The notes under the pieces were generated by a model. That model was not told the origin of the DNA, made no database searches, and saw nothing but the letters and a program-made list of their open reading frames with translations. A DNA stretch of 5,893 nt from Pseudomonadota bacterium (GTDB lineage: Bacteria > Desulfobacterota > BSN033 > G020346125). Below are positions 1 through 5,480 of this stretch, in pieces (within the stretch, counting starts at the first letter, position 1; every line of letters starts with the position of its first letter). Location of the stretch: contig DAOVIU010000095.1 in NCBI GenBank assembly GCA_030673585.1, positions 1 to 5,893 of the forward strand, written 5' to 3'. The position numbers were made by a program, and so were the translations under genes.

Positions 1-123
1 CATGCCCAGGGCAGTCTCTGTCCGTCTCGAAACCCCCAGGAAGGGACAAATACCCAGAAAGCGGGTCAAAACGAAGTTGTTAACCAGGACGGTACCGATG
101 ATTAAAAGCAGAAGTTTCGTCAT
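1..123 (-). CDS. rnfA: Electron transport complex subunit RnfA, N-terminal fragment (cut by window edge)
   Basis: Reading the minus strand from an ATG at 123-121 gives 41 residues, beginning [20 protein letters not shown] and continuing [20 protein letters not shown]. The [17 protein letters not shown] block is the hallmark of the RnfA/RsxA (and related NqrE) first transmembrane helix. The ICPFLGVS wording favours RnfA over RnfE, which normally has a different NNP..V.LLG.CP pattern. RnfA is an integral membrane subunit of the Rnf complex, which couples electron transfer between reduced ferredoxin and NAD+ to Na+ or H+ movement. The remaining ~150 residues lie outside the window. The start matches the usual family N-terminus. 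Shine-Dalgarno support is weak: a GAGG lies about 14 bases upstream. No rnfE lies just upstream, so rnfA seems to open its own transcription unit, preceded by a promoter-like site at 185-213. Confidence 0.9.
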   Translation of the reverse strand, partial: MTKLLLLIIGTVLVNNFVLTRFLGICPFLGVSRRTETALGM

Positions 124-310
124 ATCCGCGGTAAGATCCTCGAAACTGAAAATTCTTGGGGCAATAAATGACGGGGAAATCTTTTAGATAAGAGAAATTG
201 CGCTGATTGTCAAGAAATTATCGCCTCCTGTCCCGTGCCCGACAAACCAACGCAATCTTAGAAAATCCACAGTACGCTATGAAAGCGCGGCGTTAAAGGG
301 CGAGGAAAAA
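124..310. other. Divergent intergenic region between rnfA and a small plus-strand ORF
   Basis: This 187-base gap separates the rnfA start (minus) from the ATG of the possible small gene at 311 (plus). If that small gene is not real, the non-coding stretch extends to 487. It holds a promoter-like element facing rnfA (185-213) and a leader of about 55 bases before the rnfA ATG. It also has two copies of AGAAATT on the plus strand (193-199 and 213-219) whose starts are 20 bases apart, flanking or touching the -35 and -10 boxes. I see no convincing riboswitch fold, tRNA or terminator with a U-tract here. The plus-strand frame of the small ORF stays open back to 188 but has no ATG, GTG or TTG start in that extension. 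Confidence 0.5.
185..213 (-). promoter_or_regulatory. Putative sigma-70 type promoter for rnfA
   Basis: On the minus strand there is a perfect -35 hexamer TTGACA (213-208), a 17-base spacer and TATCTA (190-185). The -10 matches the TATAAT consensus only in its first three bases and lacks the conserved final T. Predicted transcription would begin near 178, leaving a leader of about 55 bases before the rnfA ATG at 123. The location fits a gene that begins a new unit after hisC. It is a motif match only, and a fortuitous match in A/T-rich intergenic DNA is possible. Confidence 0.35.
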
Positions 311-496
311 ATGAAAGGTCAGTGGCTTTTCCCCAAGGCGGGCAATGTCACCGAAGACTTCCAGAAGGTTAGTGATTATGTATTTTCGGAAGAATCAAGC
401 TGGGCCAACTTCTGGGAAAAACCGATCCATACATTTGGGCGAAGCATCGCGCCAAACTGGCCAAGGGAATTTCCCCCCGGTTTATGCTCATCGTAA
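311..496 (+). CDS. Possible small Trp-rich hypothetical protein (61 aa)
   Basis: This is the only plausible plus-strand gene in the window. It starts with ATG at 311, preceded by GAGG at 302-305 with a five-base A spacer, which is a good ribosome binding site. It ends in TAA at 494-496, overlapping the last nine bases of hisC tail to tail. The 61-residue product is hydrophilic, with four tryptophans (residues 5, 32, 35, 49), an acidic middle and a Pro-rich end (NWPREFPPG). No signal peptide, membrane segment or known domain is recognised. The frame stays open upstream to 188, so it could also be the remnant of a longer gene. Supporting a real gene are the RBS, protein-like composition and a location outside other genes. 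Against it are its small size, lack of recognisable homology and absence of a clear promoter. Confidence 0.35.
   Translation: MKGQWLFPKAGNVTEDFQKVSDYVFSEESSWANFWEKPIHTFGRSIAPNWPREFPPGLCSS
434..456. other. Imperfect inverted repeat near the hisC 3' end, possible weak bidirectional terminator
   Basis: On the plus strand TTTGG (434-438) pairs with CCAAA (452-456) and GCGA (439-442) pairs with TCGC (447-450). One G (451) is bulged and the loop is AGCA. This gives a nine-base-pair stem about 30 bases downstream of the hisC stop. There is no adjacent U-run: in the minus direction a T5 run occurs only about 14 bases later. It is therefore not a canonical intrinsic terminator. It also lies inside the possible small ORF at 311-496. 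The inverted repeat is visible; a termination role is a guess. Confidence 0.25.
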
Positions 497-1585
497 AACC
501 TTCTCCAGCTTCTCGATGAGCCTCCGGTTTTCCTCCATCGTCCCGATGGTGATTCTGGCAGACGTCGCATAGTCCCAGATGAAACCAGGTCGGATAATCA
601 CGCCCTCCTTCAGCAGGGCATCGTACATCTCCCGAGAATCCCTTCTGAAATCGACGAAGACAAAATTGGCCTGCGTGGGAACATAGTCGATCTTCAACCG
701 CTCGAACTCCCCATATAGGAAGGTCTTACCCTCCTCATTTGTCCGTAAAACCCCCTTCGCATGTTCCTCATCCCTCAGCGCCGCCAATGCAGCGGCCTGG
801 GCAATTCGATTGACGGGAAAGGGTTCCCGCACCCGCTCCATAAGGCCGATGAGATCCCCGTCGGCCACGGCAAACCCAATGCGCAATCCCGCCAAACCAT
901 AGATTTTGGAGAAGGTCCTCAAGACGATCAGGTTGAGATCCCTCCTCAGAAGGGAGGTCCCGTCTGGATAGTCCCTTTCAGATATATAGTCGAAATAGGC
1001 CTCGTCCAAAATAACGATCATGTGGTCCGGAAGATGGGCCAAAAATCGATGTAACGCCCCCTTGGGGATGAGGGTTCCCGTTGGATTATTGGGATTGCAG
1101 AGAAAGACCAGCTTGGTCCTGGGGCCGATGTGCTCCGCCATCCCATCCACGTCGTGGGTATGGTTCTTCAATGGAACGGGAACGGGGTTCCCCCCCATGA
1201 TACGGGTAATGCTCTCATAGACGGGAAAGGTGGGCTCAGCCATGATCACCTCATCCCCCTCGTTTATGAAAGCCGCACCGATCATCAAAATGACATTGTC
1301 GCACCCGTTTGCCAGGGTAACCATCTCCTCCGTTACCCCCAACCTTTTGGCAATTGAGCTCTTCAACACGGTGCACGGTGGATCGGGATAGCGGAAGATG
1401 TTGCCCAGTTCTGCCTCAACGGCCCTTATGACTTCGGGCGAGGGCCCGTTGGAATTCTCGTTGGAGGCCAGTTTGATCATCCCCTTGAACCCCAACTCCC
1501 TCTGGACCTCCTCAATGGGCTTCCCCGGAACGTAAGGTTTGAGGTTCAAAATTCCCTTTCTCGCCAATTTGGTCACATCCCTCAT
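488..1585 (-). CDS. hisC: Histidinol-phosphate aminotransferase (PLP-dependent, class I/II fold type I)
   Basis: The 365-residue product has the usual HisC length (about 350-370) and its ordered motifs. These are LASNENSNGPSP (39-50), LANGCDN (91-97) for PLP phosphate binding, CNPNNPTGT (163-171) with the PLP-contacting Asn167, ILDEAYFDY (192-200), and RTFSKIYGLAGLRIGF (223-238) with the Schiff-base Lys227 and Arg235. Near the end, GVIIRPG and ARITIGTMEEN (343-353) supply the substrate-carboxylate Arg344. HisC transfers an amino group from glutamate to imidazole-acetol phosphate in histidine synthesis. Many family members also act on aromatic 2-oxoacids. The ATG at 1585 has GAGG five bases upstream and lies 41 bases after porB, same strand, so co-transcription is likely. 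No other his gene is visible. The sequence alone does not exclude an aromatic aminotransferase role tied to the upstream oxidoreductase. Confidence 0.88.
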   Translation of the reverse strand: MRDVTKLARKGILNLKPYVPGKPIEEVQRELGFKGMIKLASNENSNGPSPEVIRAVEAELGNIFRYPDPPCTVLKSSIAKRLGVTEEMVTLANGCDNVILMIGAAFINEGDEVIMAEPTFPVYESITRIMGGNPVPVPLKNHTHDVDGMAEHIGPRTKLVFLCNPNNPTGTLIPKGALHRFLAHLPDHMIVILDEAYFDYISERDYPDGTSLLRRDLNLIVLRTFSKIYGLAGLRIGFAVADGDLIGLMERVREPFPVNRIAQAAALAALRDEEHAKGVLRTNEEGKTFLYGEFERLKIDYVPTQANFVFVDFRRDSREMYDALLKEGVIIRPGFIWDYATSARITIGTMEENRRLIEKLEKVLR

Positions 1586-1626
1586 CGCTTCCTCAGTACA
1601 CCAGTCGGTCTACCACCTCAGTTCGC

Positions 1627-2505
1627 TCAACCCTCGCATCTCCCCACGAGGCGATTCCACTGGCGATCCACGTTTTCCTGAATTGTCGCCACCTCTTCCT
1701 TCGTGAGGTGCCCAAACCTTCCCTGTTGACCCAGGTAATCTTCAACGGGAATTCCCCTCGGCTGATAGGTGATGGTATAAATATCGCTGTGCTCGATCTC
1801 ATACAAGGGAAAGGTCTTCGTCTCGACGGCCAGCCTCGCCACCTTGACCGCCTCATTGGAGGCAATCCTCCAACCAGCCGGGCAGGGGGTAAAGAGGTGA
1901 ATAAACCTCGTCCCCTTTATCCCCTTGGCCTTCTCGAGCTTTCGAATGAGGTCCTCCGGGTAAGCGACGCAGGCCGTGGCAGCATAAGGAATGCCGTGGT
2001 CGGCCATGATGGCCATCATATCCTTCTTCGGTCGCTCCTTTGGACTGCCGACGGGGGTGGTTGTGGTCCAGGCTAGATACGGCGTTGCTGAGCTCCGCTG
2101 AATTCCGGTGTTCATGTAGGCCTCATTGTCGCTGCAAATGTAGATAAAATCGTCATTTCGCTCCGCCGCACCGGAGAGGGCTTGAATCCCAATATCGAAG
2201 GTACCACCATCCCCCGCCCACGCGACCACCGTGGTCTCCGTATCCCCCTGCATATCCAGGGAGGCCCGAATCCCGGAGGCCGAACACGCAGCCGTTGCAA
2301 AAGCTACATGTACGATGGGAACCCCGACGGCGGAATAGGGAAACCCACCCACAATGACGGACATGCAGGAGGCCGGAATCACGACCACGGTCTTTTCCCC
2401 CAAGGCCTTCAACGCCAATCGCAGTCCCAAGGGGGATCCACAACCCGCACAGGCAAGGTGGCCGGGTCCTATGTGTTCCTCTTTCGGTATATGGATCTTC
2501 TTCAT
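1627..2505 (-). CDS. porB: 2-oxoacid (pyruvate):ferredoxin oxidoreductase beta subunit, ThDP-binding
   Basis: The 292-residue product carries the ThDP/Mg motif: WAGDGGTFDIG (96-106) followed by SDNEAYMNTGIQRS (125-138). It also has a proximal 4Fe-4S site. CAGC gives Cys19 and Cys22, SCM gives Cys47, and FTPCPAGW gives Cys208. The first three spacings (3 and 25 residues) equal, as I recall them, those of the cluster ligands in the single-chain Desulfovibrio enzyme. The subunit binds ThDP, decarboxylates the 2-oxoacid, and passes electrons through its cluster. It works with PorA in the cytoplasm. The ATG at 2505 is preferred over the in-frame start 24 bases upstream because it overlaps the porA stop as ATGA and has GGGGAG six bases before it. 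The sequence is intact and of usual length for four-subunit type enzymes (about 290-310). Confidence 0.93.
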   Translation of the reverse strand: MKKIHIPKEEHIGPGHLACAGCGSPLGLRLALKALGEKTVVVIPASCMSVIVGGFPYSAVGVPIVHVAFATAACSASGIRASLDMQGDTETTVVAWAGDGGTFDIGIQALSGAAERNDDFIYICSDNEAYMNTGIQRSSATPYLAWTTTTPVGSPKERPKKDMMAIMADHGIPYAATACVAYPEDLIRKLEKAKGIKGTRFIHLFTPCPAGWRIASNEAVKVARLAVETKTFPLYEIEHSDIYTITYQPRGIPVEDYLGQQGRFGHLTKEEVATIQENVDRQWNRLVGRCEG

Positions 2506-3680
2506 GGGAATCTCCCCGTATAGCCCCACCTCTTTAAATCGACCCAGACGACCTCTTCCTTCGGGCCGGGGTTATCCAATGTATAACGAATGGCTTCCTC
2601 GATGGCTTCCGGGGTCACGTCCCTGCCCCCCAGCCCCATAACGAATCCGAATACCGTGGGCCTCTCATCCTCGTTGCAGAACGTCGATCGGAGTTCCTGG
2701 GCAAATATCCCCCCGTGGCCAAAGGAGATATTGCGATCGATTACGCCCACCTTCTCGACCCCATTCAAAACCCCCTTAATCTCCCTCATGGGAAAGGGCC
2801 TGAACATCTTCACCTTCAATAATCCCACCTTAATTCCTTCCTCCCGCAACCGCTCTATGACCACCCTTGACGTGCCGGTCACCGTTCCCGAGGTCACCAT
2901 CACCGCATCGGCATCCTCGCACCCATAGGGCTCGACGAGGCCGTGGGTCCTCCCGAATTGGCGGCCGAATTCCTCATCTACCCTCCGGGCTACCTCCACC
3001 GTCTCCTCCATGGCCTTCTGCATCTTGTAGCGAAACTCCATATAGTAATCCGGTGAAACCAACCCGTAATAGGCCCGGGGCTCTTTGGGATTCAAACGGT
3101 ATTGGGGCTCAAAGGGTGGGAGAAACTGGTCTACCTCCTCCCGTTCAGGGATCTCCACAACCTCCGAGGTGTGGGAAAGAAAGAAGGCATCCAGCACCAC
3201 CATGACGGGCAGATGGACCGTTTCCGCGATCTTGAAGGCCTGGATGATGGTATCGAGCACCTCCTGGTTGTCCTCGCAGTAGAGCTGAATCCATCCCGTG
3301 TCCCTCTGGGATAGGCTATCGGTCTGGTCCGTCCATATGTTCCACCCAGGCCCCATCGCCCGATTCACGTTCACCAAGACGATGGGAAGCCTTGCCCCCG
3401 CGGCCCAGTGGAGCATTTCGTGCATGAGGGCCAATCCGTGGGAAGAGGTGGCCGTAAAGGACCTCGACCCCGTTACAGAGGAGGCGATGATGCTGGCCAT
3501 GGCCGAGTGCTCCGACTCCACTTTGATGAACTTGGCCTCCATTTCTCCCTCGGCACAAAATCGGGACAACTCCTCCACGATCGTCGTTTGGGGGGTTATG
3601 GGATACGCCGAGATCACCTGAACCCGGGAAAGCATTACTCCATAAGCCACCGCCTTATTACCGCTCACCACCCGCTTCAT
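2502..3680 (-). CDS. porA: 2-oxoacid (pyruvate):ferredoxin oxidoreductase alpha subunit
   Basis: The 392-residue product matches separate PorA chains (about 390-400). It shows the N-terminal pyrimidine-binding domain with AYPITPQT (25-32), KVESEHSAM (53-61) including the Glu that activates ThDP, TATSSHGLALM (76-86), and NRAMGPGWNIWTDQTDSLSQ (106-125). Arg107 is in the position expected to contact the substrate carboxylate. RDTGWIQLYCEDNQE follows. The C-terminal transketolase-like domain holds the VTSGT segment (262-266), KMFRPFP (291-297) and SFGHGG (319-324). With PorB it oxidises a 2-oxoacid plus CoA to acyl-CoA and CO2. The pattern fits pyruvate rather than 2-oxoglutarate or branched-chain substrates, though this is not proven. 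The ATG at 3680 overlaps the upstream TGA as ATGA and has a strong AAAAGGAGG at 3693-3685, so the longer reading frame start at 3719 is rejected. Confidence 0.92.
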   Translation of the reverse strand: MKRVVSGNKAVAYGVMLSRVQVISAYPITPQTTIVEELSRFCAEGEMEAKFIKVESEHSAMASIIASSVTGSRSFTATSSHGLALMHEMLHWAAGARLPIVLVNVNRAMGPGWNIWTDQTDSLSQRDTGWIQLYCEDNQEVLDTIIQAFKIAETVHLPVMVVLDAFFLSHTSEVVEIPEREEVDQFLPPFEPQYRLNPKEPRAYYGLVSPDYYMEFRYKMQKAMEETVEVARRVDEEFGRQFGRTHGLVEPYGCEDADAVMVTSGTVTGTSRVVIERLREEGIKVGLLKVKMFRPFPMREIKGVLNGVEKVGVIDRNISFGHGGIFAQELRSTFCNEDERPTVFGFVMGLGGRDVTPEAIEEAIRYTLDNPGPKEEVVWVDLKRWGYTGRFP

Positions 3681-5422
3681 TTGGCCTCCTTTTCCACGGA
3701 TAGGGCGTTGCGCGGGCATTCAGCAATACATATGCCACAGCCCTTGCAGTAGTCGTAATTGATCCGGTACTTCACCACCCCCTCGTCCATAATGACCGAT
3801 AGGTCGGGGCAGAAGACATAGCAATTCTCACATCCGTCGCACACGCCACAGCTGAAACAACGCTCGGCCTCTTTCAAGGCCTGTTGCTCCATTAACCCCT
3901 CGCTGACCTCCCTGAAATCCCTTGCCCTTTCGGGGACCGGTAATTTGGCCCTCTCGTTTCTCTCAGCATGCTCGAAATAGTCGAGGTTGAGCTCATCAAA
4001 GGCTGCCACATGGTTGCTCCGCCTCCGGGCTATCTCGCTGACGTATTTGGCCACGGAGAGGGCTCCGTTCTCCCCCACCCGAATCCCTTGAAGGAGGCTG
4101 TCCACATCCCTCTTTCGCACAAGACAGTCGATGGAGATTGCGGCGCGTTTCCCAAAACCGATGGCGTGAGCTACGGTTCGATGGATGTGGGCCATGTCCC
4201 CGCCGGCAAAGATGTCCCTTCTGCTTGTCAGTGCACCCTGATCGACGGAAACCATCGTGTTCTCGACTCGGATATCATTCGGAAGAAACGTCAGATCCGG
4301 CTCCTCTCCCACGGCCACGATGACGTTATCCACATCTATGGTGAAGCTTGAACATGCAACGGGAACGGGCCTCCTCCTCCCCGTCTCATCTTCCGCTCCC
4401 AACTCCATCTTGATACATTCCAATTGGCTTACCTTCCCCTTGTGGCCTATGATCTCAGTCGGTCCAGTGAGGAACTGAATCTCTATCCCCTCTTCCGACG
4501 CCTCGGAGATTTCCTCCCCGAAGGCGGGCATCTCCTCCCTCGATCTCCGATAGAGAATCATGGGGTTTTCGCCAAGCCGCAATACCGCCCTCGCCACATC
4601 CAAGGCCGTATTTCCCCCTCCGATCACCGCTACCCGCTTCCCAACTCGGACCGCTTTTCCCAAATTGATGTTCCCAAGGAGATCCAGGCCCGGACCAACC
4701 CCTTCTAAATCCTCTCCCGGGATATTCAATTTCCGGCTGACATGAGCCCCCGTTGCCAGAAAAACGGCCTCGTAATCCCCCAAGTCCTCGAAGGAGAGAT
4801 CTCCTCCCAAGCGCGTATTGGTCTTGATCTCCACCCCATGTGCCTGGATGTCCGTTATCTCCTTGTCCAGGATATCCTTGGGCAAACGGTATGAGGGAAT
4901 ACCCGTCCTGAGGATTCCCCCTGGCTGGGGAAGTGCCTCGAAGACGGTCACTTGATATCCCATTCTGGCCAAATGGTAGGCACAGCTGAGCCCCGAAGGT
5001 CCTGCCCCCACAACAGCTATCCTCTCCTTCCTTCTCCCCCCTGTGGGATTTCCCGGAGCCGGAGGCGGCGCATGATCCGCCACAAATCGCTCCATGGCGT
5101 TGATGGCTATGGCCTCGTCGTAATCCGCTCTATTGCAGTGAGACTCACAGGGGTGAAAACAAACCCGTCCACATACGCCCGGAAATGGGTTCTCCTCCCT
5201 GATTACGTTCCAGGCTTCATCGTACCTTCCCTCGCCCACCAGTCCGATGAACACGGGAATATCGACTCCCGCTGGGCAGGCTGCATTACAGGGCGGCGTT
5301 TTATCCTCGTATTTCGGCCTGATATACCTCCACGTCCCCGTTCTATTCCAGGTCATATCGCCTGAGGAGACGGGGGCAAAGGGCATCTCCGACTCCCGGT
5401 TGTAGATGATTTTGCCTGGCAT
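3677..5422 (-). CDS. FAD/NAD(P)-dependent oxidoreductase (GltD/NfnB-like) fused to a C-terminal PorD-like 2[4Fe-4S] ferredoxin domain
   Basis: The 581-residue product has three parts. First comes an N-terminal Fer4_20-type iron-sulfur region: Cys45 and Cys49 in CNAACPAG, then Cys84, 88, 92 and 96 in VCGRVCFHPCESHC. Next is a GltD-like two-dinucleotide core, with FAD motif VVGAGPSGL (137-145) and Glu162, NAD(P) motif IGGGNTALDVA (267-277), YRRSREEMPA (291-300, arginines typical of NADPH binding), and FAD-closing FAGGDM (405-410). Last is a ferredoxin domain with Cys522, 525, 528, 531, 534 and 538, then Cys559, 562, 565 and 569 (CKGCGICIAECP). It probably exchanges electrons between NAD(P)H and the PorAB pair, the C-terminus replacing a separate delta subunit. 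The chosen ATG has GGAG five bases upstream. An alternative ATG at 5386, with GGGAG six bases upstream, would remove 12 residues. Direction and partner are inferred. It is not a true glutamate synthase subunit: no GltB is visible. Confidence 0.88.
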   Translation of the reverse strand: MPGKIIYNRESEMPFAPVSSGDMTWNRTGTWRYIRPKYEDKTPPCNAACPAGVDIPVFIGLVGEGRYDEAWNVIREENPFPGVCGRVCFHPCESHCNRADYDEAIAINAMERFVADHAPPPAPGNPTGGRRKERIAVVGAGPSGLSCAYHLARMGYQVTVFEALPQPGGILRTGIPSYRLPKDILDKEITDIQAHGVEIKTNTRLGGDLSFEDLGDYEAVFLATGAHVSRKLNIPGEDLEGVGPGLDLLGNINLGKAVRVGKRVAVIGGGNTALDVARAVLRLGENPMILYRRSREEMPAFGEEISEASEEGIEIQFLTGPTEIIGHKGKVSQLECIKMELGAEDETGRRRPVPVACSSFTIDVDNVIVAVGEEPDLTFLPNDIRVENTMVSVDQGALTSRRDIFAGGDMAHIHRTVAHAIGFGKRAAISIDCLVRKRDVDSLLQGIRVGENGALSVAKYVSEIARRRSNHVAAFDELNLDYFEHAERNERAKLPVPERARDFREVSEGLMEQQALKEAERCFSCGVCDGCENCYVFCPDLSVIMDEGVVKYRINYDYCKGCGICIAECPRNALSVEKEAK

Positions 5423-5480
5423 GATGTCTCCAGATGAGAGAATACGGGATTGCTTACAGTTTACCACAAATCTCGCTATT
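5423..5480 (-). other. Short intergenic gap upstream of the flavoprotein-porAB-hisC unit
   Basis: There are 58 bases between the TAA of the SpoIIM-family gene (5483-5481) and the flavoprotein ATG. The gap contains the GGAG ribosome binding site (5431-5428) and an A/T-rich middle. A TTGTGG and a TATTCT occur, but with a spacer too long for a good promoter. No terminator hairpin is evident. Read-through from the SpoIIM-family gene is therefore as likely as a fresh promoter. Confidence 0.4.

Noticed and set aside
2..187. Plus-strand 61-residue frame with ATG near the left edge
   Set aside because: It is antisense to the clear RnfA N-terminus and its Arg/Lys-rich product has no protein-like features or RBS.
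465..475. Short palindrome GGGAATTTCCC near the hisC end
   Set aside because: The stem is five bases with almost no loop and no U-tract, so it cannot act as an intrinsic terminator.
376..570. Minus-strand 64-residue frame overlapping the hisC 3' end
   Set aside because: Out-of-frame shadow of hisC; tested as a possible RnfE remnant, but it shows none of the RnfE membrane motifs.
1590..1620. ACTGAGG repeated twice between porB and hisC
   Set aside because: One copy supplies the hisC ribosome binding site; seven-base repeats in a 41-base gap are weak evidence of anything more.
1593..1865. Minus-strand 90-residue frame within the porB 3' end
   Set aside because: Arg/Trp-rich shadow frame overlapping conserved PorB coding sequence.
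2867..3205. Plus-strand 112-residue frame antisense to porA
   Set aside because: Pro/Arg/Ser-rich composition typical of the reverse strand of a G-rich gene; no RBS or motif.
3681..3719. Longer porA start at 3719 adding 13 residues
   Set aside because: It lies inside the flavoprotein C-terminus, and the ATG at 3680 has AAAAGGAGG and the ATGA overlap; PorA proteins usually begin near this point.
3968..4351. Plus-strand 127-residue frame antisense to the flavoprotein
   Set aside because: The opposite strand encodes conserved FAD and NAD(P)-binding sequence; the antisense product has no recognisable domain.
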